Below, in pieces: positions 50,552 through 60,486 of a DNA stretch of 64,000 nt. Source of the stretch: Diplocloster agilis (GTDB lineage Bacteria > Bacillota > Clostridia > Lachnospirales > Lachnospiraceae); assembly GCF_019042275.1 (NCBI RefSeq), contig NZ_JAHQCW010000006.1:62001-126000 (forward strand), written 5' to 3'. Numbering within the stretch: the first letter of the stretch is position 1; every line of letters begins with the position of its first letter. A program made the position numbers and the translations under genes. The notes under the pieces were generated by a model that saw only the letters and a list, made by a program, of their open reading frames with translations, did not search any database and was not told the DNA's origin.

Positions 50552-53320
50552 CTAAGGGACCCACTGTACACTGCACTGATCCAGATAAAGATCCGCATCG
50601 ATGACGTCCACCGTGTTGACAGCGAAATAACCGTCTTGCAGCCGGCCTGTCCAGTCCGCCTCCACATCCCCTTCTATTAAAGTCCATCCTTGTGAACTGA
50701 CTTCCCCGGTAACCGTTGGATAGTGCGCACCATCCTGGTCAATCAGGTTCAATTGTACTTTGGCATGCCCCGAACCTTCCGATAATTTCACATAAGCTTT
50801 CAGGTGATAGGTTCCCTTTCCCTTCTGCTCCAACTGGTCTTTTATTTTCTGCTGGGTTCCGTGCCACTCAGCCGTCCTCTCCGATATGATTAGACAACGC
50901 TCTCCTGCGAACGGATTTAACCTGTCTGTGTTCAGTTTGACACTGCCCAGTTTCATCCACGAACCTATATTATCTTCAAAATCATTCTCCGACAGCAATT
51001 CTTCCGGTTCCTGATAGTATACCGCAAATTCACTGATAGTCGGACCTACAGCGGCCTCATCGATCCAAAGTCTGATTTTCGAGGCTGAGACAGTTTCAAC
51101 CGCTATTGTTTTTGAAGCGTTTTGGGTCTGCTCCCTGTACAGGGAAATCCATCCGTTTCCATCCCAATACTGAATCGTATAATCTCTGATCCGTCCTTTG
51201 TAACTGCCTTCATCTATGACGACCCGGTTAAACGTTCTCTCTTTTGTGAAATCCACCTGCAGCCACCAGTATTCCTGGCCTTCATCGGAGGCCCATCTGG
51301 TATTCTCATCCCCGTCGACGGCCCGCTCCGCCGCGTAGAGCTGGTTATTCTGGTAACAGTTACTTGAAAATGCCGTCTGACATAGGGCGAAATTATCTGT
51401 AAAATCCGGCGGTTCCGAGTTTGTTAAACCTTCTATGCCAGCGTTAGACGCGATCTCAAGCGCATACTCCGGCCATTGTCCGGGGATAAGTTCTTTATTT
51501 CCTCCCACTGTACAGTAAGGAGAATTATTAAACACACTCAGTCCGGAAGAATAGTAGTTGAACCGGCACATATTACGGAATGTCTGGATCTCCGATGCGC
51601 CTCCCATGTTATTACTCATATACCAATGGGTCCCTCTTCCCCCTTCTTCACTGCTGATCACGTTATATTCCACCAGATAATCTTCGGTTCCATTATCCAG
51701 GTAAATGTACGCATATTCATTGTCCTGGCCCGACAGATAATTATAACGTATCACAGAGCCTTCCTGCTGCCCCAGGGTATAGATTCCCCCGCCGTCCAGG
51801 TTGGTCTTCATATAGTTAGCGATCCGGTTATAGGTTACCTGATTATATCCCGTCAGATCCGTTCTGACATTACCTTCCTCGGAGCTTCCCCAGCCCCAGC
51901 CGAGTGAGATTGCCGTATAAGGCAGGTCTTCCAATGTATTGTGATCGATAACCGTGCCATATGTATATCCAACCATGATGCCGACCGCACTGGTGAGATC
52001 CTCTCCGATCCTGGTAATATGGTTATAGCTGACGGTGTTATCCCTGACGACACAGCGCTCATCTTCCGGATGATGATCGCTCTGGCCGATCTCATTGAGA
52101 CCGCTTCCGCCCCAGTTTATGTCGCCGATCATGATTCCATTGCCGCCGATTCCGGTTAAAGTATTTTGCGTAATCAGATTTTCCCGGCTGCCCAGATCAA
52201 ACGCTATTCCTCCATTACCCAAATTGGTAAAGGTACACGCCCGGACCGTTACCCCATGCGCCCAGTCAAACTCCAGAGCCGCAGTCCCCTTTTCATCATA
52301 GCTTTCTGCGTTTGAGCCGAGATGTTCGCAGACCCCCGCCTGGTGATCCGGCCATCCTTCTGCCCGAAGCGGCGCCAGATTCGTCGTACCGGTGAACGTA
52401 ATTCCTTCAAACACCAGATTCTGTACCGGCTGTTCTATGTCTCCCCGCGCCTCAATTAGATGTTCGAGGATTGGCATTTCCACACAAAGTGATTCCATAT
52501 CCTCTCCGTCTTTTGGAATATAATAAAGATAACCGGTGTCCCTTTGCAAATACCACTCCCCCGGCTCGTCCAGAAGCTCATATGCGTTTTCGATCACAGC
52601 CGGCTCTGTCATACCGATCCCCCATTGCGCCAGTCTTCTGGTGCTGTCCCAGAATGGCTGCTTCATATATATTTTACCATCCCGAATCTGCGCAACGGTC
52701 CCTTTTTGATTCGTCCACTTCACAAGCTGGGAGATCTCGATATCCGGGATATTTCCCCAAGCCCCCATTTCACTGAACCTGCCACTCTCCGGACAGATAA
52801 ATCCGCAGGAAGCGTCCATCTGAAATCCGTCCGGATTGACTTCTCTCGCCCGGACAGCCTTTTGACCATTTACAAACAAATCTCTGGTGTAATGGTCCGT
52901 ACCGGTTTGAGCCCGATAGATTCCCCCGGCCTCATCATAGAGTTCCCATCCTTCTATCGGAACCGCGCCTGTCAAAACCGCAGGTTTATCCCCCTCAAGG
53001 CCTTTGTATGTGATCCTGTGGCCGTTTTTCCCGGAATCATCCTGCGTAAGCGTAAAAGGAACCGCCAGACGGTAGGTGCCGTGCACACAGACGGTAATGT
53101 CTGCTGTCTGCTCCATCCCCCTTACGGTATCCCTGGCTTTTTCCAGCGTCTGAAACGCCTGTTCCAAAGACTCCCCGTTATTTTCATCGGAACCGTTTAA
53201 CTGGTCAACATATAATGTACAACCGGAAGCGTCCGTCTCCGCCGCGAGACAGACTCCCCCCGAAAAACCCATGAATCCCACCAGACAGATTACTCCCGCC
53301 AATACTTTCCCAACTCCCAT
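50552..53320 (-). CDS. secreted right-handed beta-helix protein with two carbohydrate-binding modules
   Basis: A 922-residue protein. A signal peptide (residues 1-28, ending FSGGVCLAAETDA) leads to a GH141-like beta-helix region: LYVDQLNGSDENNGESLEQA, then helix coils with many NxI/NTV rungs (VVRDNTVSYNHITRIGEDLT, GTVIDHNTLEDLPYTAISLG) to about residue 620. Residues about 645-770 are an F5/8-type C domain (CBM32-like; SNCYQNNQLYAAERAVDGDE, RWASDEGQEYWWLQVDF). The C-terminus (about 780-922) is a CBM4/9-like jelly roll (FEDNIGSWMKLGSVKLN). It should act on the cell exterior on plant or host glycans. It is the last gene of the locus, after the GH95-like enzyme. Confidence 0.85.
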   Translation of the reverse strand: MGVGKVLAGVICLVGFMGFSGGVCLAAETDASGCTLYVDQLNGSDENNGESLEQAFQTLEKARDTVRGMEQTADITVCVHGTYRLAVPFTLTQDDSGKNGHRITYKGLEGDKPAVLTGAVPIEGWELYDEAGGIYRAQTGTDHYTRDLFVNGQKAVRAREVNPDGFQMDASCGFICPESGRFSEMGAWGNIPDIEISQLVKWTNQKGTVAQIRDGKIYMKQPFWDSTRRLAQWGIGMTEPAVIENAYELLDEPGEWYLQRDTGYLYYIPKDGEDMESLCVEMPILEHLIEARGDIEQPVQNLVFEGITFTGTTNLAPLRAEGWPDHQAGVCEHLGSNAESYDEKGTAALEFDWAHGVTVRACTFTNLGNGGIAFDLGSRENLITQNTLTGIGGNGIMIGDINWGGSGLNEIGQSDHHPEDERCVVRDNTVSYNHITRIGEDLTSAVGIMVGYTYGTVIDHNTLEDLPYTAISLGWGWGSSEEGNVRTDLTGYNQVTYNRIANYMKTNLDGGGIYTLGQQEGSVIRYNYLSGQDNEYAYIYLDNGTEDYLVEYNVISSEEGGRGTHWYMSNNMGGASEIQTFRNMCRFNYYSSGLSVFNNSPYCTVGGNKELIPGQWPEYALEIASNAGIEGLTNSEPPDFTDNFALCQTAFSSNCYQNNQLYAAERAVDGDENTRWASDEGQEYWWLQVDFTKERTFNRVVIDEGSYKGRIRDYTIQYWDGNGWISLYREQTQNASKTIAVETVSASKIRLWIDEAAVGPTISEFAVYYQEPEELLSENDFEDNIGSWMKLGSVKLNTDRLNPFAGERCLIISERTAEWHGTQQKIKDQLEQKGKGTYHLKAYVKLSEGSGHAKVQLNLIDQDGAHYPTVTGEVSSQGWTLIEGDVEADWTGRLQDGYFAVNTVDVIDADLYLDQCSVQWVP

Positions 53321-53358
53321 AGTAAGCTCTCCTTTCTAGGAAATCCGCTCCTCCAAAG

Positions 53359-55683
53359 TTATATCTGTTGTACTGCTGGAAACGACTCTTGAAACACGAT
53401 ATCTTTCCGCCTGTCTTCGGGACTGACTGACAGCTTTGTAATTTTTCCCCCGCGGTACTCTGCTTCCACCGTCGTAGCCGCATCTGCATAGAGCCGAAAG
53501 CTCACATCCCATTTCTTTGGAAAAGCGGGCAGCAGATAGATCTGATCCCCTTCTGTCTGCAGCACCATCTTCTGCAGCTGATTCAGTATATTTGCCCCGT
53601 GATCCACATCCGGCACCGCGTCATAGACCGGCCCCCACATTCCCGGAAACCGGCAGCCAGGATTCTGTAATGCACAGTTGTGCGTCAGGATGTCTTCCGC
53701 TTCCCGGGTCAGTCCAAGTATGGCGGCCACTACTCCCAAATATTGCCAGCCGGAATAACTGGGTTCATCCGGCGTCTCGCCGATACGGAAACATTTGCGC
53801 AGCCCGAATTCCTCTGTCCGCGTTCTGTATGTACGAACCGCCAGTTCCCGGTCTGCTTTTCCAATTCCAAACAAACGGAAAGGAAAACAGGCGTACAGCT
53901 CCGGAATTTCCACGTTATACCGCTTATCCTGGTACCCTTGAGCAGGCATTAGCAGACGCTCCTTGTCCTTTCCGCCGACCGGAAGCGGAGGTATTTTCTC
54001 CCGGTAATCCTTAAAATAAGAACCGTCTCCTGTTTTCTCCGGCCCCAGTTCCAACAGGCGGTCCAGCACTGCGTGAAGCCCTGCGGCCACCGGCAGCGGA
54101 TTGATGGTATCCCGGTAGGTCTCCACGGAATTGAGAGGACCGATCTGCATTACACCATCGGATTTTTTCGGAAATCTGGTTTCTATATAGCGGAGCAGAT
54201 CCTTTATATACGTCACGGCCTCTTCTCTTAGGAAAACCTCGTCCTTTGTAAACTGATAATAGTCCAGCATCAGCATACTTAATTCCAGACCGGGGGAAAT
54301 ATCGACCGCTCCGCCCCATCGGTTGACCGCATATCCCTGCGGAATCCCTTCCCGGTCCTTCCCATAAATACCCATGGATTGCAGGCCAAAGCTCATCGTC
54401 ATCTCCGTATTGTGCTGGCCTTCCGCCTGATAGTAGCGATCCGCCCGATAACGGTTCAGTCTCCAGAATCTGCGGTAGTAAGAGAATAATCTGCGGACCG
54501 GCTCTGTCTCCCCTCTGGCCAGCATGGAGTGATACGGGTGCCGGACATTCTGCCAAAGCTGCTCCTGACACCAGCTTCTCTCATCCGGATTATATTCCTC
54601 ATCGATCTCATGCGGCTGGGCGGTAAACACACGCCCAAAATTTTCCCGGCAGTAATGATTTCTCTCGCCAGGGCAAAGCTGAAAGAGCATCCCATTATAA
54701 TAAATCGGAAATTCTCCGCCGCTGCAGCAGGCGGTCATATATTTTGTAAACACATAGGCTTTCGTTACATTGGATGTAAGACCACAGTTGTATTCCGCCG
54801 TCTCCTTTTTAACCGCTTCCAGTTCCTCCACCACCGGGCAGGAAACCGGATCGTCATGCTCCACAAAGATATAACTTTTCTGCCAGTACTCCCTCCACCA
54901 GGCTTTCACTTCTTCCAACGCCAGGTATGGATCCCGGATGTTTTGCCATTCCCCACACAGTTCATCTGCAAAGTTCTCACCCGAAAGCGTGCTTCCTGTG
55001 GCGATTCTCAGATCCAGAGAGCGGACCTGCCCATTTACCAGGGTACAGGCATCCCTGCGCTTGGCCCCTGCCAAACCCATCAGACCGCCGAATACCCGGC
55101 CGCTGATCGAATCCGGAATCAGTTCCATGGAAGCATCTGTAAATCCCTGCTGTTTTGCGGTCTCCCTCACGACGGTCTTTCCGTTTTTATGGCAAAAGTA
55201 GATCCGTCCGTCCCGGTATTCTACGGTATCCGGCTCTTCCCATACACCGCACGGGCCAATGTATTCACCCGTTGGCACAGCCGGCCGGGTTCTCCAGGTG
55301 CGGTATATTGCCCGAACTTCTGCCGGCTGTTCGAATTTTCCCAATATGTACAAGGTGTCTCTTTGCCTGCCCGCGAATATCTGTATTGCGGCGTTTTCTC
55401 CGCGAATCTCGATCAGGCCGTCCGTCAGCTTTAATTCCTGTTCAAAGCGCCCGGAGGTAAAGGGATTCGGCGTACAGGTAATCTGCACCATTCCCAGTTT
55501 TACATTTCTATCATATTCCGTCAGTGCGTCGTTTCTCGCCAGGTAGAGGCAGATCTGCCCATCCTGGTTTACCCAGACACTGGCGCCCAGATTGCCGTTG
55601 CCAAGCGGCATCGCGCTCCGGTCCGTCTCCCCTAACTCATGATAGGTTACGTTACACAGATCCATTTGTCTTAGTATATCCAT
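53359..55683 (-). CDS. GH95-like glycoside hydrolase with DUF5703-type N-terminus
   Basis: A 774-residue protein without a signal peptide. The N-terminal beta-sandwich starts like GH95: AMPLGNGNLGASVWVNQDGQ; an (alpha/alpha)6-type domain occupies about residues 300-690 (ISPGLELSMLMLDYYQFTKD), and a small C-terminal sandwich follows (GDQIYLLPAFPKKWD). GH95 enzymes are alpha-L-fucosidases or galactosidases; catalytic residues could not be placed with certainty. It is probably cytoplasmic and acts on oligosaccharides brought in by the adjacent ABC transporter. The ATG at 55683 follows GGAGAGCAGT. Belongs to the LacI-controlled operon. Confidence 0.78.
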   Translation of the reverse strand: MDILRQMDLCNVTYHELGETDRSAMPLGNGNLGASVWVNQDGQICLYLARNDALTEYDRNVKLGMVQITCTPNPFTSGRFEQELKLTDGLIEIRGENAAIQIFAGRQRDTLYILGKFEQPAEVRAIYRTWRTRPAVPTGEYIGPCGVWEEPDTVEYRDGRIYFCHKNGKTVVRETAKQQGFTDASMELIPDSISGRVFGGLMGLAGAKRRDACTLVNGQVRSLDLRIATGSTLSGENFADELCGEWQNIRDPYLALEEVKAWWREYWQKSYIFVEHDDPVSCPVVEELEAVKKETAEYNCGLTSNVTKAYVFTKYMTACCSGGEFPIYYNGMLFQLCPGERNHYCRENFGRVFTAQPHEIDEEYNPDERSWCQEQLWQNVRHPYHSMLARGETEPVRRLFSYYRRFWRLNRYRADRYYQAEGQHNTEMTMSFGLQSMGIYGKDREGIPQGYAVNRWGGAVDISPGLELSMLMLDYYQFTKDEVFLREEAVTYIKDLLRYIETRFPKKSDGVMQIGPLNSVETYRDTINPLPVAAGLHAVLDRLLELGPEKTGDGSYFKDYREKIPPLPVGGKDKERLLMPAQGYQDKRYNVEIPELYACFPFRLFGIGKADRELAVRTYRTRTEEFGLRKCFRIGETPDEPSYSGWQYLGVVAAILGLTREAEDILTHNCALQNPGCRFPGMWGPVYDAVPDVDHGANILNQLQKMVLQTEGDQIYLLPAFPKKWDVSFRLYADAATTVEAEYRGGKITKLSVSPEDRRKDIVFQESFPAVQQI

Positions 55684-55730
55684 ACTGCTCTCCATTTGCC
55701 CGTTATTTTATACACAAAGTGCGATGTCCA

Positions 55731-56573
55731 TTACCCCTTTACCGCTCCCTCCGTCAGTCCCTGTTCCACATGTTCCTGCATAAGCAGATACATGATAATA
55801 ATAGGAACCGCCGTGATAACGATGGCCGCGCACAGCCCTGCATAATCCGTACTGTAGGCTCCCGTAAAATTCAAGAGTCCCAAAGGCAGCGTCTTCATGC
55901 TGTTTTCTTTGATCAGTACCATTGCCACCATCAGTTCATTCCAAGTACTGATAAAACTCATGATCCCCATCGTCACAAAGATCGGTTTCGAGATCGGCAC
56001 CAGCATTTTCAGATAAAACCGTCCCATCCCGCATCCATCCATTATGGCCGCCTCCTCAATCTCAGAGGAAAAGCTTCCAAGGTAATTAGACATTATGAAG
56101 GTGGTGGAGGGAAGTCCACCCGCTATATATACGCCCAGCAAAAACAGGTAGTTATCCGACATGTGAAAGCTCACCGCCATCTTGGTAATCGGGATCAGGA
56201 TGGACTGGATCGGAATCATCATTCCCAGAGCGAAAAAGCCGGCCATAAAGCGGCTGATTTTCAACTGAAACCGGGCAATTACAAAGGCTGCCATGGAACC
56301 CAGCAGTAAATGAAAGAACATTGTAACTCCCGTGATGAAGACACTGTTCAGAAAATAGGTCTGCATCCTGGCCTGTCCCCAGGCTTTGATATAATTTCCG
56401 AACTGGAGGGCCTTCGGAAAACCGAAAGGATTTGAAAAAATTTCCTGGTTGTCCTTTAAGGACGCCAATATCGTATAGATCAAGGGATATATAAAAATCA
56501 GGCTGACCGCCGCCATACAGATGATAAATATACACCGGCCGGTTTTTTGGGATATTTTCTTTTTTCTTTCCAT
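55731..56573 (-). CDS. sugar ABC transporter permease, MalG type
   Basis: A 280-residue, six-helix permease of the CUT1 family. The EAA loop reads EIEEAAIMDGCGMGRFYLKM, which docks the ATPase, and the C-terminus has ITAVPIIIMYLLMQEHVEQG. The ATG at 56573 follows GGGGGGAGGAGTAAAT. It partners the permease at 56625 and the binding protein at 57602. No ATPase gene lies in the window, so a shared MsmK-like ATPase is implied. Confidence 0.93.
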   Translation of the reverse strand: MERKKKISQKTGRCIFIICMAAVSLIFIYPLIYTILASLKDNQEIFSNPFGFPKALQFGNYIKAWGQARMQTYFLNSVFITGVTMFFHLLLGSMAAFVIARFQLKISRFMAGFFALGMMIPIQSILIPITKMAVSFHMSDNYLFLLGVYIAGGLPSTTFIMSNYLGSFSSEIEEAAIMDGCGMGRFYLKMLVPISKPIFVTMGIMSFISTWNELMVAMVLIKENSMKTLPLGLLNFTGAYSTDYAGLCAAIVITAVPIIIMYLLMQEHVEQGLTEGAVKG

Positions 56574-56624
56574 ATTTACTCCTCCCCCCAGAGCGTGTTT
56601 GAACTGGAGGTTATCAAACACGTT

Positions 56625-57509
56625 CTAGTATTCAATACTTTCTTTCTTCAATAGTTTATTCGTGATCAAGGTCAGGGCCACGGCAAATAGAAAGATAAAC
56701 GTCGCAATGGCGCTGCCAAGTCCAAATGATCCGTTCTTAAAGGACGTGGTATACATATAGGTGGTAAGCACCTCGCTTGAGTACATCGGTCCGCCGCCGG
56801 TCATGACATAGACAATATCACATACTTTTATGGAGCCGATGATCAACAGTACCAGATTCGTTTTGATGGCGCTCCACATAAGAGGGATAATCACGTATCG
56901 GAGCCGCTGCACAGACCCAGCGCCGTCGATGACGCTTTGTTCCAGCACGGAACCGGGGATATTTACAAGAGCCGCCAGCATCAGAATCATGACATAGCCG
57001 ACTCCCTGCCATGCGCCTACCACAGCGATGGCCGACATGACGGTGCCGGGTTCCCCAAGCCATATATGAGTAAATTGGGAAAGTCCTACAGAATCAAGAA
57101 GTGTATTTAACAGGCCGTTTCCCGGAGATAAAATAAATTTCCACAATAGGGCAATCGCCGTAGCAGAAAGCACGACCGGCATGAAAAACGCCGCTTTATA
57201 AAATCTGGTGCCCCGGCGGCCTTTGGAGAGAAAGATCGCTAACAGCAGTCCGACCGGAATCTGAATCACGATGTTGATTCCCATGTATAAAAGATTATTC
57301 AGCAGAGCTTTGTAGAAAATACTGTCTGTAAACATATAATGATAGTTTTGAAGTCCGACAAATTCCGGCGGTACCGTCGCATATCCCGACCATTCAAAAA
57401 AAGACAGATAGAGGGATTGAAGAATCGGATACAACATAAATACAGCATAGATCAAACACCCTGGAGCCAGAAAACAAAGGGCTGTCTTCAGCGACTTGGC
57501 TTTCTTCAT
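56625..57509 (-). CDS. sugar ABC transporter permease, MalF type
   Basis: A 294-residue, six-helix permease. It starts KSLKTALCFLAPGCLIYAVF and has the EAA loop VLEQSVIDGAGSVQRLRYVI and the family segment MTGGGPMYSSEVLTTYMYTT. The ATG at 57509 follows GAAAGAAGGGGG. Upstream of MalG in the same operon. Confidence 0.93.
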   Translation of the reverse strand: MKKAKSLKTALCFLAPGCLIYAVFMLYPILQSLYLSFFEWSGYATVPPEFVGLQNYHYMFTDSIFYKALLNNLLYMGINIVIQIPVGLLLAIFLSKGRRGTRFYKAAFFMPVVLSATAIALLWKFILSPGNGLLNTLLDSVGLSQFTHIWLGEPGTVMSAIAVVGAWQGVGYVMILMLAALVNIPGSVLEQSVIDGAGSVQRLRYVIIPLMWSAIKTNLVLLIIGSIKVCDIVYVMTGGGPMYSSEVLTTYMYTTSFKNGSFGLGSAIATFIFLFAVALTLITNKLLKKESIEY

Positions 57510-57601
57510 ATTATAATTACCCCCTTCTTTCACCGGGCATCTGGTATACGGATATGCGGACTGATCCGCCGTCCGTTCAGACACCCGGTGACGGCTGCTT
57601 A

Positions 57602-58990
57602 TTAGCGCGCTGCTTCTTCCGCCAGTTGTTTACACGCATCTTCCGGCGTGATGAGTTTTCCTAATATTGCCTGGCTAAAGTTCTCGATCTTACGTATCAC
57701 GGCGCTGTTCGTCTCAAATCCGGTAAAATCTCCTGCAAACTGATCCGCCCCGGAGATCGCCTCTTGAACGATAGGCATAAGAGCGCCTGTCTTCTCCGGA
57801 TCTAACTCGGTCTTAACGGAAGGGATATTTCCGGATTCTTCACCGATCTTTTTCGCTGTCTCAGGAGCTGTGATCTTCTTCAGCAGTTCGATCACAAGTT
57901 CTTTTTTCTGTCCTTCCAGATCTGCCCGGACTGCGAATGCATCGCTGACCCCGCCAAACCACTGTCCGTCAAACTCTTCTGCTCCTTCCATATTCGGGAA
58001 CGGGAAGAAACCGACTTTTCCTTTGATCGTATCCGGAGTGTCCGGACCGTCTGTCTCACCGATAGCCCACGCGCCGTTGAACTGCATACCGGAATTGCCG
58101 CTGGCAAAATTCGCCACTTCCTGCGCGTAATCAATACCGATCATATTCGGATCAAATGCGCCTGCGTCTACCAGTTCCAACATTTTTTCAAATACGCGGA
58201 GGAAGGATTCATCATCGTATTTTAATGAACCGTCTGTAACCTTCGACGCCTGGTCGATTCCATACATTTTATAATACAGGTTCGAAAACAGATGCTCACA
58301 CCGCCAGGTATCTTTACCGCCAATCTCCCAGGGAGTCACACCGATCGCCTTTAATTTATCAATAACCTGAAGCAGTTCGTCCCAGGTTTTGGGCGGTTCT
58401 GCATTAGCTTTTTCAAAAAGTTCCGTATTGTAATAGAATCCAAGACCAAAACTGCACAGCGGAACAGCCCAGTATCCGGGTGCTGCTTCGTATTGGAACT
58501 GTTCCAGGGTTCCGGAACCGAAACTGTCTTTCCAGGCGGAATCCTTGTTCAGCTCTTCTTCCAGATTCATCCACAGGCCGGCCTGGATGCCTTCCAGATT
58601 CGTCATTCCGGCCCAAACCGGGAAAATATCCGGCATGTTATTGGACGCCGCATCTGTCTTCAATTTTGGATTCAGCTGCTCGCTGGGCATAAACTCTTCG
58701 GTGATCGTCACATTGGGATGATCGTTTTTAAACTCAGTCAGCACTTCTTCAAACACTTTATTCATGGAATGCCCTTCTACGTATACGCTTGCCACCCGGA
58801 TATTGACGGGCTCTTCTGAGCTTAGGTTCTCCGAGCCATTTTCATCAGCATCCTGGCCGTTAGCACCGGCTGCAGTACTTTGTGCCCCCTCTTTCGTACT
58901 TGCATCCTGTTTCGACTGGCATCCGATCATACTTAAAACTATGGATATACTCAATAAAATCGCTGCTGCTTTTTGGAAATGTTTTTTCAT
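57602..58990 (-). CDS. sugar ABC transporter substrate-binding lipoprotein
   Basis: A 462-residue lipoprotein. The signal peptide ends in the lipobox LSMIGC (Cys near residue 25), followed by a linker rich in Ser, Gly, Ala and Asp, then a type 1 sugar-binding domain (INIRVASVY-like start at about 63; WDELLQVIDKLKAIGVTPWE; NSGMQFNGAWAIGE). It is the first gene of the glycan operon; a LacI box lies just before it at 59015-59028. AAAGGGGAAGAAAA precedes the ATG at 58990. The transported oligosaccharide is unknown. Confidence 0.93.
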   Translation of the reverse strand: MKKHFQKAAAILLSISIVLSMIGCQSKQDASTKEGAQSTAAGANGQDADENGSENLSSEEPVNIRVASVYVEGHSMNKVFEEVLTEFKNDHPNVTITEEFMPSEQLNPKLKTDAASNNMPDIFPVWAGMTNLEGIQAGLWMNLEEELNKDSAWKDSFGSGTLEQFQYEAAPGYWAVPLCSFGLGFYYNTELFEKANAEPPKTWDELLQVIDKLKAIGVTPWEIGGKDTWRCEHLFSNLYYKMYGIDQASKVTDGSLKYDDESFLRVFEKMLELVDAGAFDPNMIGIDYAQEVANFASGNSGMQFNGAWAIGETDGPDTPDTIKGKVGFFPFPNMEGAEEFDGQWFGGVSDAFAVRADLEGQKKELVIELLKKITAPETAKKIGEESGNIPSVKTELDPEKTGALMPIVQEAISGADQFAGDFTGFETNSAVIRKIENFSQAILGKLITPEDACKQLAEEAAR

Positions 58991-59014
58991 TTTTCTTCCC
59001 CTTTCTCTTTTAGA

Positions 59015-59028
59015 GCTAATCGTTTCGC
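59015..59028 (-). promoter_or_regulatory. LacI operator before the glycan operon
   Basis: GCTAATCGTTTCGC, an imperfect palindrome centred on CG, as is usual for LacI-family sites; five of seven positions per half agree. The same 13 bases (GCTAATCGTTTCG) recur before the lacI gene. Confidence 0.75.
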
Positions 59029-59042
59029 GCTTGTTTTTTTTA

Positions 59043-59120
59043 AAAGAGTTTCGCAAGCGAAACTCTCCATCTGCAGCGGATCTGACACGGTATCAGCCTT
59101 TCCGCCGCAGCGCACTGCCT
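59043..59120 (+). repeat. type C repeat, copy C3
   Basis: AAAGAGTTTCGCAAGCGAAA opens the element; CTGCAGCGG pairs with CCGCCGCAG less well than in C1-C2, and the terminator-like tail is absent. It lies in the 140-bp gap between lacI and the binding-protein gene. More diverged than the others. Confidence 0.7.
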
Positions 59121-59132
59121 CTCACAGGTATT

Positions 59133-60134
59133 TTACAGACTATTTACAGAGCCGGTAAGGTTCAGACTGGTTTTCAACCGGTCTACCTGTGGGTAATTTT
59201 CCATATTTCCTTTTATTCTCTGTACTATTCTCTCTGCCGCCACCTGACCGATATTCCCCAGGGGCTGGCTTACCGTACTGATCTTCGGGGTCATAATCCC
59301 GGCAAACTCCATGTGGTCATAGGCGATGAAGGATAACTGCTCCGGAATCCTTATCCCCTTTTCATTGATGGCCTGCAAGGCGCCGATCGCCATATAATAG
59401 TTTCCGGCCACTACGGCCGTCGGCGGATTGGCGAGTTCCATCAGTTCCATAAAACAACGGTATCCGCTTTCAATATCATAATTTCCATAACGGATCAGCT
59501 CCGGTACCACTTCCACGAAATAATCCTCGCAAGCCCGGCAGTAGCCTTTCATCCTCTCTCTGGATGTATACATCTGTTCGGGTCCCGTGATCATGCCGAT
59601 CCTCCTGTGGCTGCGCTTGATCAGTTCCTCCACCGCCGTGTATACACCACCCATGTTATCGGTCAGGATCGCATCGCAAGGAATCCCCTCTACCATATTA
59701 TCCACCATCACAATCGGGACGTTCTGTTCTTTGATAAACCGGACAATTTCTTCTTCATTCTCCTCCGGGAACAGGATGATGCCGTCAACGTGGCGCATCA
59801 AAAGGACGTCCAGCTGTTTTTTCTCAAGCTTTTTATTCTCCTGATAGTCTGCGATAATGGTGCTGTACCCGTGCTGAAGCAGGGTATACTGGATCTTTGA
59901 AATAATACTCGTGATAAAGCTGCTCTGTATCGTCGCGGCGAGAACACCAATGGTATAGGTCTTATTGGTCTTCAGACTCCTGGCTACTTCATTGATTTTA
60001 TAGTCAAGCTCTTCGATCGCTTTCTGAATCCGCTCCCGGTTCTCTTCGTAGACATTGCCGCCGTTTATGTACTTTGATACAGTAGCTACGGATACGCCCG
60101 CTCTCTCCGCCACCATTTTGATTGTTGCCGCCAA
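59133..60134 (-). CDS. LacI family transcriptional regulator
   Basis: A 333-residue repressor. Helix-turn-helix at residues 5-50 (IKMVAERAGVSVATVSKYIN), hinge helix around 48-60 (INEVARSLKTNKTYTIGV), then a periplasmic-binding-like core with IPCDAILTDNMGGVYTAVE and LSFIAYDHMEFAGIMTPKIS. It probably represses the glycan operon and itself: matching sites lie at 59015-59028 and 60157-60170. It is upstream of and in the same direction as the operon it controls. Confidence 0.94.
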   Translation of the reverse strand: MAATIKMVAERAGVSVATVSKYINGGNVYEENRERIQKAIEELDYKINEVARSLKTNKTYTIGVLAATIQSSFITSIISKIQYTLLQHGYSTIIADYQENKKLEKKQLDVLLMRHVDGIILFPEENEEEIVRFIKEQNVPIVMVDNMVEGIPCDAILTDNMGGVYTAVEELIKRSHRRIGMITGPEQMYTSRERMKGYCRACEDYFVEVVPELIRYGNYDIESGYRCFMELMELANPPTAVVAGNYYMAIGALQAINEKGIRIPEQLSFIAYDHMEFAGIMTPKISTVSQPLGNIGQVAAERIVQRIKGNMENYPQVDRLKTSLNLTGSVNSL

Positions 60135-60156
60135 ATTTTCACCTCCTTTGCTTATC

Positions 60157-60170
60157 GCTAATCGTTTCGT
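60157..60170 (-). promoter_or_regulatory. LacI operator before lacI
   Basis: GCTAATCGTTTCGT, same core as the site at 59015, 23 bases before the lacI start codon; implies autoregulation. Confidence 0.7.
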
Positions 60171-60267
60171 TCTTTTATATTATCACAAAGTGAATTGTTT
60201 TGCAAGGAAAATATTTGATGATTGTTGCCGTGAACTATATGAATCTAGTCCGCATAATCTTATAGAA

Positions 60268-60390
60268 AAAGAGTTTCGCTTGTGAACCTCTTCGCCTGCA
60301 GCGGTCCGGGTAAACGGCATCTTCCTTTTCGCCGCAGGGCGATCCCCCGGAGGGCTTTTATTCCATAGGCACACTTACCTATGGAATAAA
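60268..60390 (+). repeat. type C repeat, copy C4
   Basis: AAAGAGTTTCGCTTGTGAAC, then CTGCAGCGG with CGCCGCAG, then a perfect terminal hairpin TTTTATTCCATAGG/CCTATGGAATAAAA. Full-length copy like C2. It lies between lacI and the cysteine-rich gene. Confidence 0.8.
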
Positions 60391-60393
60391 AAA

Positions 60394-60441
60394 AGAGATC
60401 CCCGGCATCAACATCCAGGATGTTACTGACCGGTGATCTCT
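60394..60441 (-). terminator. terminator of the cysteine-rich protein gene
   Basis: Minus strand: AGAGATCACCGG pairs with CCGGGGATCTCT (one mismatch), with an inner ACATCC/GGATGT stem, followed by seven T residues. It is 46 bases past the stop codon. Confidence 0.85.
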
Positions 60442-60486
60442 CTATTCCTATATCAACTACGCCAAACACGAATTAACGAATATTTC

